From positions 1 to 37,663 of the forward strand of contig NZ_JAEVFI010000033.1 in assembly GCF_019303495.1 (NCBI RefSeq): a stretch of 37,663 bases of DNA, written 5' to 3'. Both the position numbers and the translations under genes were made by a program. The notes beneath the pieces were generated by a model. The model did no database searches. It saw only the letters and a list, made by a program, of their open reading frames with translations, and was not told the origin of the DNA. The stretch is from Streptomyces sp. JJ66 (GTDB lineage Bacteria; Actinomycetota; Actinomycetes; Streptomycetales; Streptomycetaceae). This document shows positions 22,799 to 31,091 of the stretch, piece by piece; the stretch's first letter is position 1, and each line of letters begins with the position of its first letter.

Positions 22799-23968
22799 AT
22801 GGCAAGCGAGACTCTGACCACCCAGCCCACCGAGGAGCAGATCCGGCGGGCGCCGAAGGTGCTGCTGCACGACCACCTCGACGGGGGCCTGCGCCCGGCC
22901 ACCGTCGTCGAGCTGGCCCGGGACGCCGGGTACGACCGGCTGCCGGAGACCGACCCCGAGGCGCTGGGCCGCTGGTTCCGCGACGCGGCCGACTCCGGGA
23001 CGCTGGAGCGGTACCTGGAGACGTTCACGCACACCGTGGCCGTGATGCAGACCCGCGAGGCGCTGATCCGCGTCGCCGCCGAGTGCGCCGAGGACCTGGC
23101 CGCCGACGGCGTCATCTACGCCGAGGTGCGCTACGCCCCCGAGCAGCACCTGGACAGCGGGCTGAGCCTGGAAGAGGTGGTCCGGGCGGTGAACGACGGC
23201 TTCCGCGAGGGCGAGCGCCGGGCCCGCGCGGCCGGGTACCGCATCCGGGTCACCGCCTTGCTGACCGCCATGCGGCACGCCGCCCGCTCGCTGGAGATCG
23301 CCGAGCTGGCCAACCGCTTCCGCGACGAGGGCGTGGCCGGGTTCGACATCGCGGGCGCCGAGGCCGGCTACCCCCCCACCCGGCACCTGGACGCGTTCGA
23401 GTACCTGAAGCGGGAGAATTACCACTTCACCATCCACGCCGGTGAGTCTTTCGGCCTGCCGTCGATCTGGCAGGCGCTCCAGTGGTGCGGCGCGGACCGC
23501 CTCGGACACGGCGTGCGCATCACCGACGACGTGAAGGTCGCCGACGACGGCACCGTGGAGCTGGGCCGACTGGCCGCCTACGTCCGCGACAAGCGCGTTC
23601 CGCTGGAGATGTGCCCGACGTCGAACCTCCAGACCGGCGCCGCCACCTCCTACGCCGAGCACCCGATCGGGCTGCTGCGCAAGCTGCACTACCGGGTCAC
23701 GGTCAACACCGACAACCGGCTGATGAGCGGCACCAGCATGACGAACGAGTTCGCCCACCTGGTGCGCACGTTCGGTTACACGCTGGACGACATGCAGTGG
23801 TTCACCGTCAATGCCATGAAATCAGCGTTCATTCCTTTCGATGAACGTCTAGCCATGATCAACGACGTGATCAAGCCCGGTTACGCGGAGCTGAAGTCGG
23901 CCTGGCTGTTCCGGCAGACGGCCGCCGAACGCGGCGTGACCAGCGCACTTACCGACTCCGAAGGCTGA
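22799..23968 (+). CDS. add: Adenosine deaminase
   Basis: The 389-residue TIM-barrel metal enzyme has VLLHDHLDGGLRP (zinc HxH), FTIHAGESFG (zinc/catalytic His-Ala-Gly-Glu), DRLGHGVRITDD (catalytic His) and MCPTSNLQTGA. YRVTVNTDNRLMSG carries the metal Asp; NTDN in place of NTDD is usual for actinomycete homologues. It hydrolyses adenosine or deoxyadenosine to inosine or deoxyinosine and ammonia in the cytoplasm. ATG 22799 is the first start after the promoter. The perfect operator directly upstream places it in the same regulon as the BMP transporter and deoC. It appears to be a single-gene unit. Confidence 0.94.
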   Translation: MASETLTTQPTEEQIRRAPKVLLHDHLDGGLRPATVVELARDAGYDRLPETDPEALGRWFRDAADSGTLERYLETFTHTVAVMQTREALIRVAAECAEDLAADGVIYAEVRYAPEQHLDSGLSLEEVVRAVNDGFREGERRARAAGYRIRVTALLTAMRHAARSLEIAELANRFRDEGVAGFDIAGAEAGYPPTRHLDAFEYLKRENYHFTIHAGESFGLPSIWQALQWCGADRLGHGVRITDDVKVADDGTVELGRLAAYVRDKRVPLEMCPTSNLQTGAATSYAEHPIGLLRKLHYRVTVNTDNRLMSGTSMTNEFAHLVRTFGYTLDDMQWFTVNAMKSAFIPFDERLAMINDVIKPGYAELKSAWLFRQTAAERGVTSALTDSEG

Positions 23969-23987
23969 ACCTGCCCCCGGTGCGCAA

Positions 23988-24023
23988 GGGTGCTGCCGGT
24001 GCGGGGAGGCGCCGTCAGCACCC
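23988..24023 (+). terminator. Weak hairpin after adenosine deaminase gene
   Basis: GGGTGCTG (23988-23995) pairs with CAGCACCC (24016-24023) around a 20-base loop, 20 bases after the stop. It is only a moderate candidate. Confidence 0.35.
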
Positions 24024-24084
24024 GCCGCGCACGGCGTTCCGGTGTTTGCGGCCGCATCGGGGCGGTCACTACGTTCTGCTGACT

Positions 24085-24510
24085 ATGAGCCAGGGAACCA
24101 CCAGCAAGACTCTGGGCGTCGCCGTGCTGGGCGCCGCCATGGCCGCGACCGCTGCGGGCACCGCCAACGCCGCCCCCCAGGAGGCGGCCGCCACCGGGGT
24201 CGTCAGTGAGACGCAGGACTTCAGCCTCCAGGACCGGCTGATGAGCCTGCCCGTGCACATGGCCTACGCGGCCGGTCACCTGTCCGAGGACATGGCCGGG
24301 TCGATGCAGGGCGGCGCCGAGCGCGCCGCGCACGAGCGCGAGGCCGACCGGCTGCTCGGCGGCCTGCCGATCCTGGGCCCGGTGCTGGAGGGCGCCAGCG
24401 GCGGCGGCCTGCCCACCGAGTCCCTTATCGGCAGCGCCCTGCCGACTGGCGACTTCAACAGCGGCACCAACTCGCTCGGCTCGCTGCCCACCGGCAACCT
24501 CGGGCTGTAG
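24085..24510 (+). CDS. Small secreted protein of unknown function
   Basis: The 141-residue protein has a clear Sec signal peptide (KTLGVAVLGAAMAATAAGTANA, cleavage before APQE). The mature part of ~110 residues has a helical stretch (LQDRLMSLPVHMAYAAGHLSEDM, then GGAERAAHEREADRLLGGLP) and a Gly/Ser/Leu-rich tail. There are no cysteines and no known enzyme motif. Streptomyces homologues are often loosely called 'ATP-binding protein', which the sequence does not support. ATG 24085 was chosen because the signal peptide begins there. A strong hairpin follows 24 bases after the stop. Confidence 0.8.
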   Translation: MSQGTTSKTLGVAVLGAAMAATAAGTANAAPQEAAATGVVSETQDFSLQDRLMSLPVHMAYAAGHLSEDMAGSMQGGAERAAHEREADRLLGGLPILGPVLEGASGGGLPTESLIGSALPTGDFNSGTNSLGSLPTGNLGL

Positions 24511-24533
24511 CGCCGCCTCACCCCCGCAGACCC

Positions 24534-24566
24534 GAAGGGCGGGCCGGTCACTCCGGCCCGCCCTTC
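24534..24566. terminator. Bidirectional terminator
   Basis: A perfect 14-bp stem (24534-24547 with 24553-24566, loop TCACT) separates the converging secreted-protein and PspC genes. Its right flank is CTTCCTC and its left flank on the minus strand is similarly G-rich. Confidence 0.85.
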
Positions 24567-24616
24567 CTCACGCCCGCGCCCGGGACGGCTCCCGTGGGCG
24601 TTTGGGGGCGCACACC

Positions 24617-24823
24617 TCACCATGTGCCGGGGCGGTCCTCCTGCGGCAGCAGAATCCACAGCGCGATGTAGAGGAGGAACTGGGGGCCGGGCAGCAGGCA
24701 CGAGACCACGAAGATGATCCGCATCGTCGTGGCGGAGACCCCGAAGCGGCGCGCGAGGCCCGCGCACACTCCGGCGATCATCCGCCCCTGACGCGGCCGG
24801 GAGATCCCTGACGTGACGGCCAT
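24617..24823 (-). CDS. PspC-domain membrane protein
   Basis: This is a 68-residue protein made of one PspC domain: GRMIAGVCAGLARRFGVSATTMRIIFVVSCLLPGPQFLLYIALWILLPQE. The amphipathic AGVCAGLA…FGVS segment, one strong transmembrane stretch and the LYIALWILLP ending are diagnostic. PspC proteins act in envelope stress responses at the inner membrane; this minimal version has no sensor or regulatory extension. ATG 24823 is preceded by AAGGAG with a 7-base gap. Confidence 0.9.
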   Translation of the reverse strand: MAVTSGISRPRQGRMIAGVCAGLARRFGVSATTMRIIFVVSCLLPGPQFLLYIALWILLPQEDRPGTW

Positions 24824-24905
24824 GACCTGACTCCTTCACAGTGGTTTCCGGCGCGTTGTGCGCCATATGTCCAACGTACGGCCGCCGCCCGCCCGGTGCG
24901 TCGGT

Positions 24906-25520
24906 CTACGGGGCGATGCCGACCCTGGCCGCTCTCGGGGTCCGTCCCCCAGGGGTGTCCTCCGCGCGGCGGAACGGCGGCCGACCGCTCTCCTCCCGGC
25001 GGCGCACGGTCACCGTGGCCCGCGCCGCCGGTTCACGCGCCGCGAGCCGCCGCAGGCCGCCGCGCAGCACCGGGTAGAGCGCCAGCTGGGCAACGCCCGC
25101 GCCGACGGTGTTCAGCAGCACCGCGTCCACGTTGCCGGTCTGCCCCGGCACCGAGGTGCGCGTCACCTCCAGCAGGCACGCCAGCGCCGCCACGGCGGTC
25201 ACCGTGCGCAGGAACGACGCCAGCCATGGCCTGAGCGCGCCCGAGGCCAGTGGCAGCAGCACGCCGAGCGGGGCGAGCAGCAGCAGGTCACCGCCCAGCG
25301 CGGTCAGCGCCTCGCGCGGACCGGACGCCCACGGGGTCCGCAGCGTCGCGAACACCGTCACGTTGGCGGGCTCCACCCACGGCACCGTGCGGGGACGCAG
25401 CGTCAGCGCCCCCGCCACTACCAGGTAGCCGACGAGCAGGACGCGGCTCGCGCTTCGGACGCGGAGCGCGGCGCCGCCTTCGGTGCTGCCTTCGGTATGC
25501 CAAGGTTGCACAGGGGCCAC
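24906..25520 (-). CDS. VanZ-like family membrane protein
   Basis: The ~204-residue protein has about four hydrophobic segments: VLLVGYLVVAGALTL, LTALGGDLLLLAPLGVLLPLA, FLRTVTAVAALACLLEVTRT and VDAVLLNTVGAGVAQLALYPVL. LEVTRTSVPGQTGNVDAVLLNTVG matches the VanZ hallmark (E/R pair followed by D-V-D-x-L-N-T-x-G). VanZ-type proteins confer low-level teicoplanin resistance in enterococci; the role in streptomycetes is unknown. The start is uncertain: GTG 25520 or 25511 are the nearest in-frame choices before the first membrane segment. Extension to 25718 would add a low-complexity Arg/Thr leader. The tail after TM4 is basic. Confidence 0.78.
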   Translation of the reverse strand: MAPVQPWHTEGSTEGGAALRVRSASRVLLVGYLVVAGALTLRPRTVPWVEPANVTVFATLRTPWASGPREALTALGGDLLLLAPLGVLLPLASGALRPWLASFLRTVTAVAALACLLEVTRTSVPGQTGNVDAVLLNTVGAGVAQLALYPVLRGGLRRLAAREPAARATVTVRRREESGRPPFRRAEDTPGGRTPRAARVGIAP

Positions 25521-25578
25521 GCAGCAACGACGTTCACCCGGACCACGCCGGTTCCCGGCGTTGCGCCGTCCGGGGGTT

Positions 25579-26391
25579 TCACGGCGTGAGCGTCGCCCGC
25601 TCGGCCGATCCGTCCCCGTCCGCGCTGGTGCGCAGGGCGACGTCGCACTCGTACCGCCGCACCTGGGTGCCGTCCGCACCCGCGTCGCCCGCGCTCGTGT
25701 CGCCCGCTTCGGCGTCATCCGCTTCGGCCCCGTCCGGGCTGGGGGTGGCGTCCGGGTCCGGCGCGGGGCCGCCTAGCAGGACGCCGCCCGCGCGGTCGGC
25801 GAGCGAGGTGTCCGCGTAGGTGCACACCAGCTGGGCCAGCGCGGAGGACGGCAGCGCGGCGGGCGGACGGCTCAGCCGCAGCGCCTCCGGGTCGTCCGGG
25901 TCCGCCGGTCCGGTCACCCGCAGGTCGTCGGGCACGGCGGTGGTGAACCCGGCCGCGCGCTCCCGCTCGACCGGGGGCTGGCGCAGCTGGTCGAGCAGCG
26001 TGCGGGCCAGGGTGAGCCGGTCGGCCTGGCTGTCACCCGACGGCAGCTCGACCGCGCGCCGCACATCGACGACGCGCCCGCTGCACACCAGCGAGACGCG
26101 CACCTCGCGCGTGCCGGGCCGGGGCGAGGCGCCGGTCTCGCGCACCCCGCACGCGACCCGGGACGGCGCCGGACCCGCGTCCACCGGCACCGGGGTGGCC
26201 CGGATGCCGCAGCCGGCGACGGCCGCCACCAGCGCCAGCGCCCCCGCACCCAGCCGCACCGCCCGCGCGGCTCGCACTGTCCGTGCGCCCCGGCCCGTCC
26301 ACGCGTCCTGGCCCGTCCACACGGCGCGCCCCGTCCGCGCGCCCCGGCCCGTCCGCTGCTGCTCGTCTGGCTGCGCGTTCACCGCTCTCAC
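25579..26391 (-). CDS. Lipoprotein encoded downstream of sensor kinase
   Basis: The 270-residue protein has a hydrophobic stretch and lipobox (LGAGALALVAAVAGC, Cys near residue 62). This follows an unusually long Arg/Gly/Thr-repetitive N-region (TGRGARTGRAVWTGQ…). The exported part has two Cys that could pair (VACGVRE, VCSGR), a helix RLTLARTLLDQLRQPPVERE, an LVCTYAD motif and an acidic Asp/Ala linker. GTG 26391 overlaps the kinase stop (GTGA). By analogy with CseA in the sigE-cseABC system, a lipoprotein next to a two-component pair and an ECF sigma may tune the sensor (inference). If the real start is further in, the signal peptide would be of normal length. Confidence 0.75.
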   Translation of the reverse strand: MRAVNAQPDEQQRTGRGARTGRAVWTGQDAWTGRGARTVRAARAVRLGAGALALVAAVAGCGIRATPVPVDAGPAPSRVACGVRETGASPRPGTREVRVSLVCSGRVVDVRRAVELPSGDSQADRLTLARTLLDQLRQPPVERERAAGFTTAVPDDLRVTGPADPDDPEALRLSRPPAALPSSALAQLVCTYADTSLADRAGGVLLGGPAPDPDATPSPDGAEADDAEAGDTSAGDAGADGTQVRRYECDVALRTSADGDGSAERATLTP

Positions 26392-27965
26392 CTGCCGTCC
26401 TCGCCGTCCCAGCGCGCCGTGGGGGTGTCCCCGGCCTCGCACGCGTCCTGCGGCTCCGCTGTCTCCTGATCGAGCCCGCTCGCGTCCCGGGGCAGCCGTA
26501 TGGTGAAGACGGCGCCGCCGCCGGGCGCGTTGCGCGCGGTGATCCGCCCGCCGTGGATATGCGCGTTCTCCTGCGCGATGGACAGCCCCAGCCCGCTCCC
26601 CTCCGACCGGGGCCGGGACGCGCTGGCCTTGTAGAACCGGTCGAAGACGTGCGGCAGCACCTCGCCGGGGATGCCCGGACCCCGGTCGGCCACCTCCACG
26701 ACGAGCACCTCACCGGCCCCGCCGGTCTGCTCGGTGCGTACCGCGACGCGGACCGGGGAACCGCCGTGCTTGAGCGCGTTGCCGATGAGGTTGGCCAGGA
26801 TGACGTCCAGCCGCCTCGGGTCCAGCCGGGCGCGGATGCCCAGTGGGGCGTCCAGTTCCACGGCGTCCAGCCAGGCGCGGGCGTCCATGCAGGCCATGAC
26901 CAGCTCGGCCACGTCCACGTCGTCCAGCACCAGCCGGGCCGTGCCCGCGTCGAAGCGGGTCACCTCCATCAGGTTCTCCACCAGGTCGCCCAGGCGCCGG
27001 GTCTCGCTGACGACGAGCTGGACGGCGGGGGCGATCATCGGGTCCAGGTTCTCGCTCTCCTCCTCCAGCACCTCCGTCACCGCCGAGATCGCGGTGAGCG
27101 GCGTGCGCAGCTCGTGCGACATGTCGGCGACGAACCGGCGGCTGGACTGCTCGCGCGCGCTCAGCTCCGCCACCCGCCGCTCCAGCGACGCCGCAGCGGA
27201 GTTGAACGTGCGCGAGAGGTCGGCGAGTTCGTCGTTGCCGGACACCGTCAGCCGGGTGTCCAGCTTGCCCTCACCCAGCCGCCGGGCCGCGTCACCCAGC
27301 CGCTGCACCGGACGCAGCACCGTGGACGCCGCCGCCTGCGCCAGCAGCACCGAGCCGACCAGCGCGAGCGCGGAGGCGATGGCCAGCGACCAGGCCAGCG
27401 AGTTGAGGTCGTCCTGCTCCGGTTCCAGCGACTTCAGCAGGTAGCCCGTAGGGCCGTCCCCGATCACCGTCGCGCCCGCGACCAGGTAAGGCGTGTCACC
27501 CTGGGTGACGCGCTGCCAGTACAGGTGGTGGGGCGCGGAGTTGGCCTCGTCCACCGCGCGTTCCTCGCGCACCGCCTCGCGCAGGGTGCCGGGCACGTCG
27601 GCGAGGGTGAAGGCGTCGTCGGAGGTGACCTGGCAGCGCCCGCCTCCGCCGTCCTGGTCGATGAGCAGCACCGCGTAGTTCTGCGTGGTGTCGGCCATCG
27701 CGTTGGCGGCGTCGCGCAGCTGGTCGCAGCGCGGACCCGGTGGCAGGGTCCCGGCGTGGTCGCCGAGCATCTTGCGGAAGTCGTCCAGCGCCGCGTCCTG
27801 CGCCCGCGTCAACACCGCCTCCCGGTTCAGCCAGTAGGAGATGCCACTGACGACGACCGCGGCCGACAGCGCGGCGACCGCGAACACCACCACCAGCCGC
27901 AGCCGCAGGCTGGGCAGCATCCCGGCGAGCCAGCCGCGCACCCGGCGGCCCGGGCGCGGGCTCAC
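26388..27965 (-). CDS. afsQ2: Two-component sensor histidine kinase, AfsQ2-like
   Basis: The 525-residue membrane kinase has TM1 at ~24-45 (LVVVFAVAALSAAVVVSGI), an extracytoplasmic sensor region ~46-188 with Cys at 80 and 111, and TM2 at ~190-212. HAMP follows (TVLRPVQRLGDAARRLGEGKLDTRL), then HisKA with FVADMSHELRTPLTAIS (phospho-His ~284). The HATPase domain has an N box DVILANLIGNALKHGG (~387-402), DRGPGIPG and GSGLGLSIA. The GTG at 27965 overlaps the stop of the response-regulator gene (GTGA). The gene set and order (regulator, kinase, divergent sigma) match afsQ1-afsQ2-sigQ, which in S. coelicolor controls antibiotic production and nitrogen-related genes under glutamate-containing conditions. 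The orthology is inferred from context and similarity I recall. Confidence 0.88.
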   Translation of the reverse strand: MSPRPGRRVRGWLAGMLPSLRLRLVVVFAVAALSAAVVVSGISYWLNREAVLTRAQDAALDDFRKMLGDHAGTLPPGPRCDQLRDAANAMADTTQNYAVLLIDQDGGGGRCQVTSDDAFTLADVPGTLREAVREERAVDEANSAPHHLYWQRVTQGDTPYLVAGATVIGDGPTGYLLKSLEPEQDDLNSLAWSLAIASALALVGSVLLAQAAASTVLRPVQRLGDAARRLGEGKLDTRLTVSGNDELADLSRTFNSAAASLERRVAELSAREQSSRRFVADMSHELRTPLTAISAVTEVLEEESENLDPMIAPAVQLVVSETRRLGDLVENLMEVTRFDAGTARLVLDDVDVAELVMACMDARAWLDAVELDAPLGIRARLDPRRLDVILANLIGNALKHGGSPVRVAVRTEQTGGAGEVLVVEVADRGPGIPGEVLPHVFDRFYKASASRPRSEGSGLGLSIAQENAHIHGGRITARNAPGGGAVFTIRLPRDASGLDQETAEPQDACEAGDTPTARWDGEDGR

Positions 27966-28648
27966 TGCGGTGCGTCCAGCCGGTATCCCACGCCGCGCAC
28001 GGTACGGATCAGGGTGGGCGAGGACGGTACGTCCTCCACCTTGGCGCGCAGCCGCTGGACGCAGGCGTCCACCAGGCGGGAGTCGCCCAGGTAGTCGTGC
28101 TCCCACACCAGCCGCAGCAACTGCTGCCGGGACAGCGCCTGACCGGGACGGCGGCTCAGCTCCAGCAGCAGCCGCAGTTCGGTCGGCGTGAGCTGGAGGT
28201 CCGCGCCGCCCTTGGTGACGGTCATCGCGGCGCGGTCGATGGTGATGCTGCCGAAGGTGGCCGAGTCGCTGGCCTCGCGCTCGCCGCGCCGCATCACCGC
28301 GCGGATGCGGGCGTCCAGCACCCGGCCCTGCACGGGCTTGACGACGTAGTCGTCCGCGCCGGACTCCAGGCCCACGACGACGTCGATGTCGTCGCTGCGC
28401 GCCGTGAGCAGGATGATCGGCAGCTGGTCGGTGTGCCGGATGCGGCGACAGACCTCGAAGCCGTCGATGCCGGGCAGCATCACGTCCAGCACGATCAGGT
28501 CAGGCCGCTGCTCGCGCAGCAGGGTGAGGCCGTCCTCACCGGAGGCGGCGGTCACCACCCGGTGGCCCTGCCGGGTCAGGCCCATCTCCAGGGCGGTGCG
28601 CACCGCGTCGTCGTCCTCGATCAGCAACAGGAAAGCCACGGACGTCAT
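27962..28648 (-). CDS. afsQ1: OmpR-family response regulator, AfsQ1-like
   Basis: The 228-residue regulator has a receiver domain (FLLLIEDDDAVRTALE acidic pocket; phospho-Asp55 in LIVLDVMLPGIDGFE; switch T/S in ILLTARSDD; Lys in YVVKPVQ). The OmpR-type winged helix includes LQLTPTELRLLLELSRRPG, SRQQLLRLVWEHDYL and SRLVDACVQRLRAKVED. The sequence is very close to what I recall of S. coelicolor AfsQ1, including its ending RTVRGVGYRLDAPQ. ATG 28648 was chosen, with GGGATGGG upstream. The upstream region contains the consensus AfsQ1 site GTGAC-N6-GTGAC at 28728-28743, so the gene probably controls itself and sigQ. Confidence 0.93.
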   Translation of the reverse strand: MTSVAFLLLIEDDDAVRTALEMGLTRQGHRVVTAASGEDGLTLLREQRPDLIVLDVMLPGIDGFEVCRRIRHTDQLPIILLTARSDDIDVVVGLESGADDYVVKPVQGRVLDARIRAVMRRGEREASDSATFGSITIDRAAMTVTKGGADLQLTPTELRLLLELSRRPGQALSRQQLLRLVWEHDYLGDSRLVDACVQRLRAKVEDVPSSPTLIRTVRGVGYRLDAPQ

Positions 28649-28727
28649 TCTGGCCCATCCCGCCCCTCGCGTTCGACCGCTGGGCGACCTTGTGGCGACC
28701 TCGGGGCGCCAGGGGCGCGGGAGCGTT

Positions 28728-28743
28728 GTGACAGCGCTGTGAC
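28728..28743. promoter_or_regulatory. AfsQ1 binding site GTGAC-N6-GTGAC
   Basis: GTGAC at 28728-28732 and 28739-28743 are separated by exactly six bases (AGCGCT). This equals the reported AfsQ1 consensus GTnAC-N6-GTnAC. The site lies between the divergent afsQ1 and sigQ genes, about 80-90 bases from each start. Confidence 0.88.
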
Positions 28744-28830
28744 GTTCGGGGGACTCCCTCATGAAACTGGTCCGGCAGTGTGTTCTTCACACGGCAAGCC
28801 CACCGGCTGGCTGAACGAGGGAGGCGCGAG

Positions 28831-29691
28831 ATGACGACAGCACTGCGGGACCTGCGCGGGCACCACGGGACGATCACCCCGTCCGCCCCGGCGTCTCTGT
28901 CGTCCGCACCGGCGTCCGCACCAGCGTCCGCCGGGCACGGTGGCACGGTGGTTCACACGCGCCGCCACCCCGCTTCGGTTCCCGGCGCCCGGCGAACCGT
29001 CGAGAACTCCGGTGCCGTGGGCGGGCGGGGGTGCGCCCGCGGCACCGGTCGGCAGCGTCAGAGCGCACACCTCGCGGTCGTCCCGGCCGGGGGCGGCGCG
29101 CGGGCGGCGTCCGCCGAGGTGGCCGGCCCCGTCCCGGCGCCCGGCTCGGAGTCCGCCCCCGTCCGCGAGGCGGAGTTCACCGCCTACGTCCGCGAACGCC
29201 GGGCGTCGCTGCTGGCCACTGCCTACCACCTCACCGGGGACCGGTACGAGGCCGAGGACCTGCTCCAGGGCGCGCTGCTGGCCACCTACCGGGCCTGGGA
29301 CCGGATCAGCGACAAGGCCGCCCTCGGCGGCTACCTGCGCCGCACGATGACCAACCTGCACATCAGCGCCTGGCGGCGGCGCAAGCTCAACGAGTACCCG
29401 ACCGAGGAGCTGCCGGAGACCCCGTCCACCGGGGACCTGGACGCGATGCGCGGCACGGAGTTGCGCACGGTGCTGTGGCAGGCGCTGGCCCGGCTGCCCG
29501 AGTTGCAGCGCACCATGCTTGTCCTGCGCTACTACGAGGGCCGCACCGACCCGGAGATCGCCGACGTCCTGAACATCAGCGTCGGCACGGTGAAGTCCGG
29601 CATCTGGCGCTCGCTGCGCCGGCTGCGGGATGACCAGGTGCTGGCCCAGGGCCGGGACCAGGAGGAATGCTTCGGCGAACTGGTCGCCTGA
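28831..29691 (+). CDS. sigQ: SigQ-like ECF (SigE-family) sigma factor
   Basis: The 286-residue protein has an unusual ~110-residue Ala/Ser/Gly-rich N-terminal extension. Sigma region 2 then follows (FTAYVRERRASLLATAYHLTGDRYEAEDLLQGALLATYRAWDRI, with the -10 contact part GGYLRRTMTNLHISAWRRRK). Region 4 is LARLPELQRTMLVLRYYEGRTDPEIADVLNISVGTVKSGIWRSLRRLR. These are marks of the SigE-type ECF sigma factors of streptomycetes. ATG 28831 follows GGGAGG. It is divergent from afsQ1 with an AfsQ1 site between them, as in S. coelicolor, where sigQ is a target of AfsQ1. The extension may be non-coding if a later start is used, but the frame is GC-biased throughout. Confidence 0.9.
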   Translation: MTTALRDLRGHHGTITPSAPASLSSAPASAPASAGHGGTVVHTRRHPASVPGARRTVENSGAVGGRGCARGTGRQRQSAHLAVVPAGGGARAASAEVAGPVPAPGSESAPVREAEFTAYVRERRASLLATAYHLTGDRYEAEDLLQGALLATYRAWDRISDKAALGGYLRRTMTNLHISAWRRRKLNEYPTEELPETPSTGDLDAMRGTELRTVLWQALARLPELQRTMLVLRYYEGRTDPEIADVLNISVGTVKSGIWRSLRRLRDDQVLAQGRDQEECFGELVA

Positions 29692-29796
29692 CGGCGTCCG
29701 CTCGCCGAGGGCGCGTGCGGGGGAGCACGCCGGGGCAACGGGGAGACCGGGGGTTTCCGCGCGGACGGGACCCCTGGAACGGGGAGACGGGGGAAC

Positions 29797-29839
29797 ACGG
29801 CGGGTGCGGCTGGCCGGGGGGTCTGGCCGCACCCGCCGT
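29797..29839 (+). terminator. Terminator after sigQ
   Basis: A perfect 14-bp stem (29797-29810 with 29826-29839) closes a 15-base loop, about 105 bases after the stop. It is flanked by non-coding DNA before the convergent PGPGW gene. Confidence 0.75.
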
Positions 29840-29975
29840 GGCGCGTCCCGGGCCTGTCGCGGTCGCAGTCGCGGACCGGCGGACCGGCGCGCGGCTCACC
29901 CGGCGTGCGCGGGAACCCGTCAGCCGCTCGGCTCTGGCCAGCCTGGCTGGTCCCCTCAGCCCCGCTCAGTCCCGC

Positions 29976-30392
29976 TCAGTCCCGTGCGTCCGCCCGCTGC
30001 CGTGCCCGGCGGACGCGACGGTGACTCCACGCCAGCAGCGCGAACAGCACCACGGCGGAGACGATCAGACTCGATCCGGCGCTCCAGCCGTTGAACGGCA
30101 GCCACGGCAGCAGCTGAAGGCCCAGCACCACGCCCGCACCGACGAGCCCGAGCCCTACCAGCACGGACCCGGCGATCCGCCACGGCGAGGAGACGCTGTC
30201 CTCGGCCGCCCGCATCGCCCGCAGCCGCACCGGCTCCTCGAACCGGGCGACGGACGGCACGGCGCGCCCCAGCAGCACCACGCCGACGAACACGAGCAGC
30301 AGGCCAGGACCGGGTAGCACCAGCAGGGCGACGCCCGTCAGCAGCACCACGGACCCCATCGCGACCAGCCCCACGCGCTTGACATGTCCCAC
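29976..30392 (-). CDS. PGPGW-family small membrane protein, copy 1
   Basis: The 138-residue protein has the PGPG core in VVLLTGVALLVLPGPGLLLVFVGVVLL. This is a hairpin of two hydrophobic helices around Pro-Gly-Pro-Gly, followed by FEEPVRLRAMRAAEDSVSS. Two further membrane segments follow (IAGSVLVGLGLVGAGVVLGL and SLIVSAVVLFALLAWSHRR). The function is unknown. GTG 30392 was chosen because its product (VGHVKRV) matches the beginning of copy 2 upstream; the frame is open to 30440. The two copies are tandem duplicates on the same strand, separated by 204 bases. Confidence 0.8.
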   Translation of the reverse strand: MGHVKRVGLVAMGSVVLLTGVALLVLPGPGLLLVFVGVVLLGRAVPSVARFEEPVRLRAMRAAEDSVSSPWRIAGSVLVGLGLVGAGVVLGLQLLPWLPFNGWSAGSSLIVSAVVLFALLAWSHRRVRRARQRADARD

Positions 30393-30596
30393 GTTGCGTG
30401 TCCCGTCTGTCCCGTTCTCCGGTGCGTCCACCCGCGCCACGGTATGCGGGTGCCGCCCCGAGCCCGCGACGGCGCACGGCCCCTCGCTGGTTCCGTTGCG
30501 TTGCCGGAGTCGCAGAGCAGCAGAGCAGCGGAGCCGCTGGGCGGGGAACCTGGGAAGAGGGCCGTGCGCAGGGGCGCGCCGTGGATGGCTGCGGGG

Positions 30597-31091
30597 TTAG
30601 GTGGCGGGTCCGGCGGGCGCGGTGGCTGTGGCTGTGGCGTTCGCGGTGCCGGGGGTGTCCACGGTGCCCACCGGGGCGGTGTCCACCGGGGTGGTGTCCA
30701 CGACGGTCGCCGCCCGCATCCGGCGGTGACTCCACACCAGCAGGGCGAACAGGATCAGGCCGGAGACCATCAGGCTGCACCCGGTGGGCCACCCGGCGAA
30801 CGGCAGTTCGGGGAAGACGCCCGCGACGACGCCCGCGCTGATCAGCGACAGGCCCATGAGCACCGACCCGGCGACGCGCCACCACGAGGACACGCTGTCC
30901 TCGGCGGCCTTCATCGCGCGGGCCCGTATCGGCTCCACGTGCCGGTGCAGCGAGGGAACGGCCTTGGCGAGCAGCACCATTCCGGCCAGTACGAGCAGCA
31001 GTCCGGGACCCGGCAGGACGAGCAGCGCCAGGCCGGTCGCCAGCAGCACGCTACCGATCGTTATCAGCACGACCCGCTTGAGGTGTCCCAC
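30597..31091 (-). CDS. PGPGW-family small membrane protein, copy 2
   Basis: The 164-residue paralogue of the neighbouring protein has the same layout: VGHLKRVVLITIGSV, LALLVLPGPGLLLVLAGMVLL, EPIRARAMKAAEDSVSS, VAGSVLMGLSLISAGVV and SLMVSGLILFALLVWSHRR. The C-terminal 30 residues are a Thr/Ala/Val-rich tail absent from copy 1 (VDTTPVDTAPVGTVDTP…). GTG 31091 is the only reasonable start. The conserved AEDSVSS-W and WSHRR segments suggest cytosolic contact sites; no enzymatic motif is seen. Confidence 0.82.
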   Translation of the reverse strand: MGHLKRVVLITIGSVLLATGLALLVLPGPGLLLVLAGMVLLAKAVPSLHRHVEPIRARAMKAAEDSVSSWWRVAGSVLMGLSLISAGVVAGVFPELPFAGWPTGCSLMVSGLILFALLVWSHRRMRAATVVDTTPVDTAPVGTVDTPGTANATATATAPAGPAT

